From CACPJA01 sp964629335 (GTDB lineage Bacteria; Pseudomonadota; Gammaproteobacteria; Steroidobacterales; UBA11654): a stretch of DNA of 22,896 nt. The DNA lies in contig CAZVRH010000017.1 of the NCBI GenBank assembly GCA_964629335.1, positions 1-22,896 on the forward strand, written 5' to 3'. Under the pieces are notes generated by a model. It ran no database searches. It worked only from the letters and a program-made list of their open reading frames with translations, and had not been told where the DNA came from. This document shows, piece after piece, positions 1 to 7,141 of this stretch. Each line of letters starts with the position of its first letter. Position 1 is the first letter of the stretch. A program made the translations under genes and the position numbers.

Positions 1-610
1 ACTCCTCACTGGTTAATCTTTTTTGCTCGTTTAACCAGTTTTCAGTGACTAAAACTCCTGGGCTAATAGAACCGATTGTAATCCCTGTGTTTTTATTCTC
101 TGAGATTAAGTATTTAGTCAGTATATTAATACTGGCTTTTGTGGAACTATAAACACCCATGCCGGGCGTTAGAAACTTTCCATCAAAGCTCCCTCCCAAC
201 ATATTGTACAAATTGCCGCTTCCTTGAGCTCTAAAACCATTTATAGCAACTTGAGAGCAAAATAGAGTGCCTATAGAGTTGGTATTTATCATGGTGTTAA
301 TAAGGCTTTCAGGAACTTTATGAACTGGGTTTTGGCCTGAGGCATAACCAGCATTATTAATCCAGTAATCTACTTGCCCGAATTCACTCTTTGCTAGATC
401 CCAAAGAGCTTCAATTTGTCTCTTATCAGATATATCACAGAGTTGACCAATGACTACGCCTTTGGATTTTTTATTCATTTCTTTTGTGGCCTTAACAATA
501 TCGTCTTCACTTCTGCTGCTTATCACCACATTGTGACCCAGTCGAGCAAACTCATTGGCCAAACCTCTGCCAACGCCTTTTGTGCTTCCTGTAATAACAA
601 CACTAGCCAT
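1..610 (-). CDS. Short-chain dehydrogenase/reductase (SDR), truncated by the window edge
   Basis: The first 203 residues of a classical SDR are visible; the C-terminus lies beyond base 1. The ATG is at 608-610. Visible motifs are the Rossmann dinucleotide-binding TGSTKGVG (residues 7-14), NNAG (85-88), Ser141, and Tyr154-x3-Lys158, so the Ser-Tyr-Lys active site is intact. The stretches GNLYNMLGGS and LTPGMGVYSSTK remind me of the plant NYC1/NOL chlorophyll b reductase branch of SDRs; that is from memory, not an alignment. It probably reduces a carbonyl or oxidises an alcohol with NAD(P)(H). It starts 8 nt after the stop of the MFS transporter on the same strand, so the two are probably one transcript. 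Its substrate may be the same as that of the divergent Rieske operon. Confidence 0.9.
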   Translation of the reverse strand, partial: MASVVITGSTKGVGRGLANEFARLGHNVVISSRSEDDIVKATKEMNKKSKGVVIGQLCDISDKRQIEALWDLAKSEFGQVDYWINNAGYASGQNPVHKVPESLINTMINTNSIGTLFCSQVAINGFRAQGSGNLYNMLGGSFDGKFLTPGMGVYSSTKASINILTKYLISENKNTGITIGSISPGVLVTENWLNEQKRLTSEE

Positions 611-618
611 CTTCTATC

Positions 619-1917
619 TCACATTTTTTTTATATACCAAGTATATACAGCTAAAAGTATCACAGTAAAATTAAGAAATCCCATTAATAAATAGGGGCCT
701 GTATAAATATAATCAAATAAAAACCCGCCTACTCCGCCAGCTATAATTTGACCAACGGCTCCACACATTGCAAAAGCCCCAAAGACAGTTCCTCGGATAG
801 CCACAGGTGCTCTCTTACCAATTAAAGCGGTAGAAGAAATGATGGCAGCACCCTCTCCCATACCCAATACAATAGCTATAGGAATCACGCTGTTAGACAT
901 GGGATCATCAACAAAGCCCATGGCCGTGTAACCAATAGATGCAAGAGTAAAGGCAATCATAATGCCATAAATACGTCCGATGCGATCAATGATAAATCCA
1001 AAAATAGGGGAAGTCACTAAAACGGTCGATGCAATAATTGGAACAATTGTTGCACCTCTTGCATAACCTTCCTCAATCGTCATGCCATTATCAATCGCGA
1101 ATCTGGATGTCCATAGAAATGTATAAAGCCCAACGACAATTAAATCACCTCTTGCTGCAAGGGAGGCAAAATAGGCCAAGCGAATATCTGCATCCTTTTT
1201 AGCTGCTCTATAGCCCTCTTTGAAAAGCTTCTTAAACGACGATGTGTTTTGCTTTTTTTGGTTCAATCCAGGTTTTAGAAAAATTGAGACAATGATTGCA
1301 GCTAAAAGGCAAATTAATGTTCCAATCCACAAAGTGTAGGTGCCCGCCTCTATTGGATCAAACCCTCTATCGCTAAAGACAGATGGCATTTTCACCAATA
1401 CCAGCGAAGTTAAGGTCACACCGATACCCTGAAAAAGCCCCATGATTCCAATCAATCTCCCTCTTGATCTTTCCTCAGGGTAATCACCTGTGTAGATAAG
1501 TAGCACTGTAGAAGCTGCAGAAACACCTACCGCAAATAGAGCTCTAACCATATAAATATGATAAATTTCAGTCATCAGCGGAAAGCAGAAATAAGCTAAG
1601 GCCATAAGTATTAATCCGATAGCAAACACTGGTCTCCTGCCAGCCTTGTCTGCTAAGGCACCCATAAGTGCAGTCAACAATAGGATCATTATTTCCTGCA
1701 TGGTGGCCACTGAGCCGACCACACTTCCCTGGATCTGCCTGGCAATACCTAAATGCTCTTCTAAAATATAAGGTTGCATAAAATTCATGAATGCAAAAAC
1801 AGAGTTATTCAGCATAGCCACCGGAAAGATACTTAGTGCGTTAATCCTTCCTACTCCAGGCATGAGAAATATTGGTCCTAATTTATTATTATTGATTTGA
1901 CTCACTTGTTTAATCAC
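619..1917 (-). CDS. Major facilitator superfamily (MFS) transporter
   Basis: A polytopic inner-membrane protein of up to 432 residues with about 12 hydrophobic helices in two halves separated by a charged central loop near residues 215-245 (LNQKKQNTSSFKKLFKEG). The loop between helices 2 and 3 carries the MFS signature-like GALADKAGRRPVF, and the second half has the matching IIDRIGRIYG, typical of MFS secondary transporters. Substrate cannot be read from sequence; position beside a catabolic gene set suggests uptake or efflux of the pathway compound. The longest frame begins with GTG at 1915-1917 without an obvious Shine-Dalgarno; ATG at 1861-1863 (residue 19) is an alternative start just before the first helix. 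It is divergent from the Rieske oxygenase. Confidence 0.9.
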   Translation of the reverse strand: MIKQVSQINNNKLGPIFLMPGVGRINALSIFPVAMLNNSVFAFMNFMQPYILEEHLGIARQIQGSVVGSVATMQEIMILLLTALMGALADKAGRRPVFAIGLILMALAYFCFPLMTEIYHIYMVRALFAVGVSAASTVLLIYTGDYPEERSRGRLIGIMGLFQGIGVTLTSLVLVKMPSVFSDRGFDPIEAGTYTLWIGTLICLLAAIIVSIFLKPGLNQKKQNTSSFKKLFKEGYRAAKKDADIRLAYFASLAARGDLIVVGLYTFLWTSRFAIDNGMTIEEGYARGATIVPIIASTVLVTSPIFGFIIDRIGRIYGIMIAFTLASIGYTAMGFVDDPMSNSVIPIAIVLGMGEGAAIISSTALIGKRAPVAIRGTVFGAFAMCGAVGQIIAGGVGGFLFDYIYTGPYLLMGFLNFTVILLAVYTWYIKKM

Positions 1918-1941
1918 TTATAGTTTTAGAGTGTATAAATT

Positions 1942-1971
1942 GTATCTTATTATCTACTTATAATAAGGTAT
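1942..1971. promoter_or_regulatory. Inverted repeat (candidate operator) in the divergent promoter
   Basis: Arms at 1942-1953 and 1960-1971 match at 10 of 12 positions, including a perfect inner CTTATTAT / ATAATAAG, around a 6-nt spacer. The right arm contains the -10-like TATAAT at 1959-1964, 33 bases before the Rieske ATG; I see no good -35 at the usual distance. A minus-strand TACAAT (1939-1944) could be the -10 for the MFS gene and overlaps the left arm. Such symmetry over both promoters fits a dimeric repressor of the TetR, MarR or GntR type, but no regulator gene is in the window. Confidence 0.5.
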
Positions 1972-1996
1972 TAAAATTTAACAAGGACAATAACAG

Positions 1997-3124
1997 ATGT
2001 ACACAAATGTATGGTATGTAGCGGCAAGAAGTGAGGAACTCAAAGATAAGCCTATGTACGTCCAAATGCTGGGCTCAGACTTTGTTCTTTTCAGAGACAA
2101 TCAGGGTAGACCTGCTTGTTTAAGCAATGCCTGCCCTCATCGAGGAGCTAGCCTAGCAAATGGAAGTTGCAGCAAAAATAGAGAAGTTGTTTGCCCTTTC
2201 CACGGTTGGCAATTTAATGGAGAAGGAGTGTGTACGAAGATACCAGCTGTTGGTGATGACGATCCTCAAACAGGTGCACCTGGGGTAAAAATAGATTCAT
2301 ATCCCACTGTAGAAAAACAAGGACTTATCTGGACCTTTTTAGGAGATGAGCCTGATCAGGCCAAACCTATTTTTGATATTCCTGAACTAGATGATCCAGA
2401 ATATACACTTGTATCGCATGACGTGATCTTTGAATCTAATTTCCATCTGGCAAAATTTAGCAACCTGGATTATGTTCATCTACCGATTGTTCATGGCATT
2501 CGATTTGAAGACCAAGACAACCCTTATCAACCCCCTCCTCATACAGTTGAAAAAACTGATTATGGAATGACTGCTTTCATTGAAACAGAAGCAACATATA
2601 GTAAAGGCGCCTGGGCAAATGTTCGTGAAAAAGACACGAAAGTAAAATCAATATTAAAATATTTTATAGCGGGTCAAACTTTGAGAGGCCAGGTAGAAAT
2701 CGGAGCAATTGGTTCTGGTAAATACAATTGTTTTTATGAATTTTCAACACCAATTGACCGAAACAGGACAATGATGAGATATTATTTCTTTAGAAACTTT
2801 ATGACCCAAAAATGGATGGATAAAATAGCATTAAAAAGAAACTTGAAGAATATCTTCCAAGATAAAGTCATTGCTGAAGCTCAAGTGCCTAAATCTGGAC
2901 CGGATGGCATGCCTACAATTGTTGGGAAACATGAGGATACTGTTATCCGAGTGTACTGGGAATTGATGCATGAAATGAGAGATAAAGGTTGGCAAATTGA
3001 TTATCAAGCATGGAATAAGCTCATTGAGGATGGTGAGTATTGTGTCATTCCTTCTCAAACAAGAAAAACTGACTCAGAAAAATGGCAATACCCAGCGATC
3101 CCTAGAATTGAGAGCACGTTATGA
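1997..3124 (+). CDS. Rieske non-heme iron oxygenase, oxygenase component
   Basis: A 375-residue, likely cytoplasmic protein. The N-terminal Rieske [2Fe-2S] domain has Cys46-Pro-His48 and Cys66-Pro-Phe-His69, followed by Gly-Trp. The catalytic domain has N-L-D158-Y-V-H161 and H166, the usual D-x2-H-x4-H arrangement of the mononuclear iron site. Length and layout match the one-component-alpha group (vanillate O-demethylase, pheophorbide a oxygenase-like, phenylpropionate dioxygenase-like) that hydroxylates or demethylates an organic substrate with electrons from a separate reductase. No reductase or ferredoxin gene is in the window, so it must be supplied from elsewhere. AAGGA at 1983-1987, nine bases upstream, supports the ATG. 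The stop overlaps the next gene (ATGA), indicating translational coupling. Confidence 0.93.
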   Translation: MYTNVWYVAARSEELKDKPMYVQMLGSDFVLFRDNQGRPACLSNACPHRGASLANGSCSKNREVVCPFHGWQFNGEGVCTKIPAVGDDDPQTGAPGVKIDSYPTVEKQGLIWTFLGDEPDQAKPIFDIPELDDPEYTLVSHDVIFESNFHLAKFSNLDYVHLPIVHGIRFEDQDNPYQPPPHTVEKTDYGMTAFIETEATYSKGAWANVREKDTKVKSILKYFIAGQTLRGQVEIGAIGSGKYNCFYEFSTPIDRNRTMMRYYFFRNFMTQKWMDKIALKRNLKNIFQDKVIAEAQVPKSGPDGMPTIVGKHEDTVIRVYWELMHEMRDKGWQIDYQAWNKLIEDGEYCVIPSQTRKTDSEKWQYPAIPRIESTL

Positions 3125-3912
3125 ACCAAGATAAAAACACAATTTTGATTACAGGTTCAAATAGAGGGATCGGTCTTGAATTTGTAAAACAATACGACCA
3201 TCAAAACTGGAACGTTATTGCTACCTGCAGAAACCCAAATGCTGCTGATGATCTTAATAATCTCGCTGCATCCAGTCAGAACATAAACATAATTGCCGCT
3301 GATATCACCGAACAAGAGAGTATTAATAATCTGTACGATGAACTAGATGATCAACCCATTGATATTCTGATCAATAATGCTGCTTATTTGGGTCCACCTG
3401 ATCCTCAAAAATTTGGTGAAATTGATTATGAAATGTTTGCCAGAAGTTTTGAAGTTAACGCCATAGGTCCGATTAGAATCACAGAGAAGCTGATTGATAA
3501 TGTGCGATCAGGTGACACAAAAAAAATAATCTTTTTAGGCAGTGCAGCTGGGTCCATCGGTCAAATAGCTCCCCCAGTGACGCTGTACTCTTATCGATCT
3601 AGTAAGGCGGCATTGCATCTGGCTGTCCATAATCTCTATCACGAATTAATGAGTGAAAATATTATGGTGTCATTGATTAATCCTGGGTTAGTGGACACCC
3701 GAGGCTTTCTGGATTTAAAACCAGAAGATCCAATACCAGAAGAGTTTACTAAAATAGTTCCTGAAGCATTAATCAGAATGATTCAGGAAGGTAAAATACC
3801 AATGATCACGACTTACGAGTCGGTTACCAAAATGATGAGTTATATAGAAGAACTGACTATTGAAACCAAGCCGTTGTTTGTCAACTGTGATGGAACTCCC
3901 ATGCCGTGGTAA
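3121..3912 (+). CDS. SDR-family oxidoreductase
   Basis: A 263-residue short-chain dehydrogenase. It shows TGSNRGIG (11-18), an NNAA version of the NNAG motif (85-88), Ser141 in LGSAAGS, and Tyr158-x3-Lys162. The set is the NAD(P)-binding fold plus the catalytic triad, so it should be active. The sequence style (GSNRGIGLEFVKQY, SSKAALH) is close to the C-factor-like/sniffer-like SDRs. It overlaps the Rieske oxygenase stop by 4 nt, so it probably oxidises the alcohol or diol made by that enzyme, or reduces a ketone of the same pathway; this is inference. It is distinct in sequence from the SDR at the left edge. Confidence 0.92.
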   Translation: MNQDKNTILITGSNRGIGLEFVKQYDHQNWNVIATCRNPNAADDLNNLAASSQNINIIAADITEQESINNLYDELDDQPIDILINNAAYLGPPDPQKFGEIDYEMFARSFEVNAIGPIRITEKLIDNVRSGDTKKIIFLGSAAGSIGQIAPPVTLYSYRSSKAALHLAVHNLYHELMSENIMVSLINPGLVDTRGFLDLKPEDPIPEEFTKIVPEALIRMIQEGKIPMITTYESVTKMMSYIEELTIETKPLFVNCDGTPMPW

Positions 3913-3938
3913 TAAATACAAAAGATAAGGATTAAATT

Positions 3939-4892
3939 ATGAAATTTAGAAAACTTGGCAATTCTGATCTAGAGCTACCAATAATCACCTTGGGTGCACT
4001 TAATTTTGGATTCTTTTGTGATGAAGAAAAAAGCATAGAAATAATAAAAACAGCCATTGACAACGAGGTGAATTGCATAGATACAGCACCAACTTATGGG
4101 GGCATGAGTGGCAACTCTGAAACCATCACAGGCAAGGCGATAAAAGGGATTAGGGATAAAGTAATCATTGCCACAAAATTTGGTACTGATCCTGCAACCC
4201 GCAGAAGTGCTATAAAAGGTGGTGGCACTAAAAAATATATAATGGGTGCTGTTGAGGAAAGCCTTGAGCGATTAGATACAGATTACATTGATCTTTATCA
4301 AATGCACTTCCCTGATGCAGAGACTCCAATTGAGGAGACGTTAAGGACCTTAGAAGATTTAATTACATCCGGTAAGGTCAGATACATAGGAGCTTCAAAC
4401 TTTGCTTCTTGGCAAATCTCAGAGTCAGGATGGACATCGTTAACTCAGGAATTAAATCAATTTGTATCTCTGCAAACTAGGTACAGTGTTTTAAGTAGAG
4501 ATTTAGAAAAGGAAATATTACCAGCGTGCTCAAAGCATCAGGTAGGTCTATTGCCTTATTTCCCCTTAGAAAGCGGGTTGCTCACAGGCAAAATTACTAG
4601 AGATAAAGAAGCGCCCAAAGGTAGCCGATTAGCAGTATGGAAAGGGGCTTTTGCATCTGAAGATAAATTCGACATTATCGATAAACTTAATGATTACGGA
4701 TCTAAGATAGGGCGTAACATCCTAGAAATATCTCTGGCGTGGATAGCCAACCGTAATCAGGTTGCATCGGTTCTTGTGGGAGCAACCAGTCCAGAGCAAA
4801 TGATTCAAAACATAGAAGCTATTTCATGGGATATATCAGAGGAAGAGATTCAAACTATTGATAACCTTCTATCCAAAGATGGATCTAGCTAA
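3939..4892 (+). CDS. Aldo/keto reductase
   Basis: A 317-residue AKR-superfamily (beta/alpha)8 barrel, NADPH-dependent carbonyl reductase. The catalytic tetrad is visible: Asp48 and Tyr53 in IDTAPTY, Lys80 in ATKFG, and His123 in YQMHFPD. The segment GKVRYIGASNF and the late IANRNQVASVLVGATSPEQ are typical of the bacterial YdhF/Tas/L-glyceraldehyde 3-phosphate reductase-like branch. AAGGA at 3927-3931 is seven bases before the ATG. It begins 26 nt after the SDR and overlaps the next gene, so it belongs to the same operon. With two SDRs nearby the cluster has three separate carbonyl/alcohol redox enzymes. Confidence 0.93.
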   Translation: MKFRKLGNSDLELPIITLGALNFGFFCDEEKSIEIIKTAIDNEVNCIDTAPTYGGMSGNSETITGKAIKGIRDKVIIATKFGTDPATRRSAIKGGGTKKYIMGAVEESLERLDTDYIDLYQMHFPDAETPIEETLRTLEDLITSGKVRYIGASNFASWQISESGWTSLTQELNQFVSLQTRYSVLSRDLEKEILPACSKHQVGLLPYFPLESGLLTGKITRDKEAPKGSRLAVWKGAFASEDKFDIIDKLNDYGSKIGRNILEISLAWIANRNQVASVLVGATSPEQMIQNIEAISWDISEEEIQTIDNLLSKDGSS

Positions 4893-5637
4893 ATACAAGA
4901 TCCCCATGGGTGAGCTGCCCATTGATATTCAACAAACCCTGAAGAAAAACATTAAAGATTCTGAATTTTTAGGATTTAAAAACGCTGCTCAGATGCACAA
5001 AAAAAATGTCTTTTCTAATGGCATTTATCGAAATCGAAATAAAGAGATCCTGATCACCTGTGTCACTGAGATGCCTGAAGTCTCGCCAAGGATGATTGAT
5101 TGGTGGTTTGGTTGGCATTTAAATGAATCAGAACGATATCAATTGTGGCATCCTCAGGCACATATCTCTGCTTGTCTCAAACAAGACAACTCACAGTTTA
5201 AAACAGATAAGGAAAAATACTTATATATGAACAGCTACGTTGAGGAATATATAGGCACTGAATTAAACCACTTGTGTATTAGCTTTGTTGAGCCTGAAGA
5301 TTTTGGTTTCTCGAGTTTAAACAACAAAGAAACTGCGATTTGTGCTCACGTTAGAGATATGAGTAATAATATTTCAATCGCTAGTATCACTCATTTTGTT
5401 AATCAAACACAGCAAGGTTCAGTAATGCAAAGTAGCTTTTGGTTGGGCATGAATCCAGGGCACACTAACAGCATCCTAACTTTGTTAATTCGACCTTTAC
5501 TTGAGAGTCGGTTAATAAAGAATCTGATGATTACAGACGGATTAGCTAAAGATTTACTGACTCATTGTGCAGAAGAAATGAACCACTTGTGCAAGTTTCT
5601 GCCTGCTCTATTTCAGGAAGTTACAGATCGATCTTAA
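4879..5637 (+). CDS. DAPG hydrolase (PhlG)-like protein
   Basis: A 252-residue protein from ATG 4879; it overlaps the reductase gene by 14 nt. An in-frame TTG at 4858 gives seven more residues but no better ribosome site. I recognise the 2,4-diacetylphloroglucinol hydrolase family pattern: MIDWWFGWH (residues 72-80), WHPQAH (90-95), an acidic stretch VEEYIGTE (121-128), and HCAEE (229-233) near the C-terminus. PhlG binds zinc through two His and two Glu, the last pair as H-x3-E; His95, a Glu at 122, 123 or 128, His229 and Glu233 could supply this. PhlG hydrolyses an aryl-ketone C-C bond, releasing an acid. The family match is from memory of motifs; the substrate here need not be DAPG. No signal peptide is seen. 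Confidence 0.72.
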   Translation: MDLAKYKIPMGELPIDIQQTLKKNIKDSEFLGFKNAAQMHKKNVFSNGIYRNRNKEILITCVTEMPEVSPRMIDWWFGWHLNESERYQLWHPQAHISACLKQDNSQFKTDKEKYLYMNSYVEEYIGTELNHLCISFVEPEDFGFSSLNNKETAICAHVRDMSNNISIASITHFVNQTQQGSVMQSSFWLGMNPGHTNSILTLLIRPLLESRLIKNLMITDGLAKDLLTHCAEEMNHLCKFLPALFQEVTDRS

Positions 5638-5671
5638 TTAAGAGATATTAAATTAAACAGGAGAATTGATT

Positions 5672-5782
5672 ATGATTGAAGCAATGCTAGGACTGACTGT
5701 TTTAAATACTGTTCTGATACTCTATATGTATAGAGTGATTAAGAATCACCATTTTTATTATGGTCGACCAGAGGATAATTAA
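5672..5782 (+). CDS. 36-residue single-helix membrane microprotein
   Basis: A short frame, ATG to TAA, preceded by a strong AGGAG at 5659-5663 with an 8-nt spacer. That site is one of the best in the neighbourhood and is the main reason to call it a gene. The product has a hydrophobic stretch at about residues 4-20 (AMLGLTVLNTVLILYMY) followed by a basic, aromatic tail (RVIKNHHFYYGRPEDN), giving one predicted membrane helix with the positive end likely cytoplasmic. It begins 34 nt after the DAPG hydrolase-like gene and ends 4 nt before the convergent MOSC gene. I do not recognise a family. It may assist a membrane partner such as the MFS transporter, which is speculation. Confidence 0.6.
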   Translation: MIEAMLGLTVLNTVLILYMYRVIKNHHFYYGRPEDN

Positions 5783-5786
5783 TATT

Positions 5787-6383
5787 TTACTCTGCAAGGT
5801 ACTTTTTCATGCGTTCTGCATCATAAATTTTGATTTGAACCTCATCGCCTTCAATAATTAAACCAGCAACATCAATAACGCCTATTAGGCCCCTTAATTT
5901 TTTTGCTGCTTTTAGAAAATCCAACCTGCCAGGGGTTTCACCCGAAGAAGTGATATGGGTTTTAGATATTTGTTCCGACATGTCATGACATGGTGGGTTA
6001 TATTCCTCAACAATTAGTGCGGCACCTGAAGGGAATAACAGTTTCGTACCTTTTGGTAACTGAGAGAGATTTGGAACACCAATAAAGCAAAGATTAGCTC
6101 CTAATTCTTGAGCAGTTAAAGGCTTTTGAAGATTCATTTTTTTTGAAATCTCTGACAGTTCTTCACTAGAAACTGCTGACCATTGACGATCATTTCTTCT
6201 TACGGTACCAGCCGGATAAGATTCACCTTCATAAGCACCTCGCATATAACTTCGATGTTTATCTCCCTCAAAACCATCCAATTCTGCCTGGGCACTTCCA
6301 ATAGAGTCCTTAACAAATTCGATAGTTTTACCAATATTTACAGACACCAGTGTGGCTGTCGTATTACTAGAATATTTAGTCAC
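5787..6383 (-). CDS. MOSC domain protein
   Basis: A 198-residue protein with the MOSC (molybdenum cofactor sulfurase C-terminal) fold, judged from DGFEGDKH near residue 36, the GANLCFIG region, and YNPPCHDMS containing the conserved Cys used to bind sulfur or the molybdenum cofactor thiolate. Stand-alone MOSC proteins are thought to carry activated sulfur to metal-sulfur centres; the actual client is unknown. The start is GTG (6381-6383). Its Shine-Dalgarno AGGAGG lies at about 6393-6398, inside the last codons of the upstream rhodanese gene (EEGS), and the two genes are one base apart. Pairing with a sulfurtransferase fits a sulfur-transfer role. Confidence 0.85.
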   Translation of the reverse strand: MTKYSSNTTATLVSVNIGKTIEFVKDSIGSAQAELDGFEGDKHRSYMRGAYEGESYPAGTVRRNDRQWSAVSSEELSEISKKMNLQKPLTAQELGANLCFIGVPNLSQLPKGTKLLFPSGAALIVEEYNPPCHDMSEQISKTHITSSGETPGRLDFLKAAKKLRGLIGVIDVAGLIIEGDEVQIKIYDAERMKKYLAE

Positions 6384-6384
6384 G

Positions 6385-6774
6385 TTAACTCCCCTCCTCT
6401 ATTTCTAGTGGATAATTAGCTTTAGACCAAGCCAATATATCTCCTTTTATATCAACAATACCTGTGAACCCATGATCTTCTAATTTTTTTATCACAAGGT
6501 CTGCTCTTCGACCGCTTTGACAATACACGACTAATTTTTCCCCTCTATATTTAGAAACAAGGTCAAGATCTGAAAGCAATTCTTCATGTGGGATATTAAT
6601 TGAATTTTTTATTTTTCCAGAAGCGAACTCTTCTATGGATCTAACATCGAGAAGCACCATCTGATGAGGTGAGTGATCAATCTTATTTTTTAACTCGTCA
6701 ACACTCCATAGTTCAGTTGCATTGAGTGTTTGCACCAAGAAAAGAATAAGAACCCAGCTGATTATACGATTCAC
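6385..6774 (-). CDS. Exported rhodanese-like sulfurtransferase
   Basis: A 129-residue protein with an N-terminal signal peptide (hydrophobic residues about 4-18, likely cut near LNA-TE) and a single rhodanese domain. The active-site loop CQSGRRAD carries the catalytic Cys in the usual CxxGxR form, and LLDVRSIEEF is the conserved upstream rhodanese element. It probably moves sulfane sulfur in the periplasm. The start is GTG (6772-6774), directly after the stop codon of the DUF962 gene, with AAGGG a few bases inside that gene. It is followed one base later by the MOSC gene, forming a three-gene unit. Confidence 0.9.
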   Translation of the reverse strand: MNRIISWVLILFLVQTLNATELWSVDELKNKIDHSPHQMVLLDVRSIEEFASGKIKNSINIPHEELLSDLDLVSKYRGEKLVVYCQSGRRADLVIKKLEDHGFTGIVDIKGDILAWSKANYPLEIEEGS

Positions 6775-7116
6775 CTATGCACCCTTTTTATTCCAATTCT
6801 CTTTAAAATAAGGTGAAAATAAAAAAGCAGGAAAAACAACAATCAATTCCAAATAAAAGGTCTTCACAAAATCGAAAGGACCTTTGAAACCCTCAAATTG
6901 CACAGGCTCAAACTGATGACCTATACCTTGTAAAATGATACTTAAAACAATCACAGAAAACGAAAGCGCTAGGTTAAAAAGATCAAAGTTAAAAATAAAA
7001 TAGATAAGGGAAAGATTGGCTGATATAAAAAGGATTGAACCGATAATGTGCAAGACAAGATTCAATCTTGATTGATGTAAATTTTGATAATATTTCAGAA
7101 CTTTTTCATTAATCAC
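6775..7116 (-). CDS. DUF962/Mpo1-like membrane protein
   Basis: A 113-residue hydrophobic protein with three to four predicted helices. The YYQNLHQSRLNLVLHIIGS start and GHQFEPVQFEGFKGPF in the middle recall the DUF962 (yeast YGL010w/Mpo1) family, whose conserved His residues belong to an iron dioxygenase that acts on 2-hydroxy fatty acids in yeast. Whether the bacterial protein does this is unknown. The start is GTG at 7114-7116, well supported by AAGGAG at 7123-7128 (6-nt spacer). It lies 25 nt after ccmI and may be read through from the ccm operon; it heads the DUF962-rhodanese-MOSC trio. Confidence 0.75.
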   Translation of the reverse strand: MINEKVLKYYQNLHQSRLNLVLHIIGSILFISANLSLIYFIFNFDLFNLALSFSVIVLSIILQGIGHQFEPVQFEGFKGPFDFVKTFYLELIVVFPAFLFSPYFKENWNKKGA

Positions 7117-7141
7117 TCGGTACTCCTTTCTAAAATCAATG

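Noticed and set aside
4858..4878. TTG start for the DAPG hydrolase-like protein
   Set aside because: ATG 4879 is 21 bases downstream, and the TTG lies in the reductase gene without a Shine-Dalgarno.
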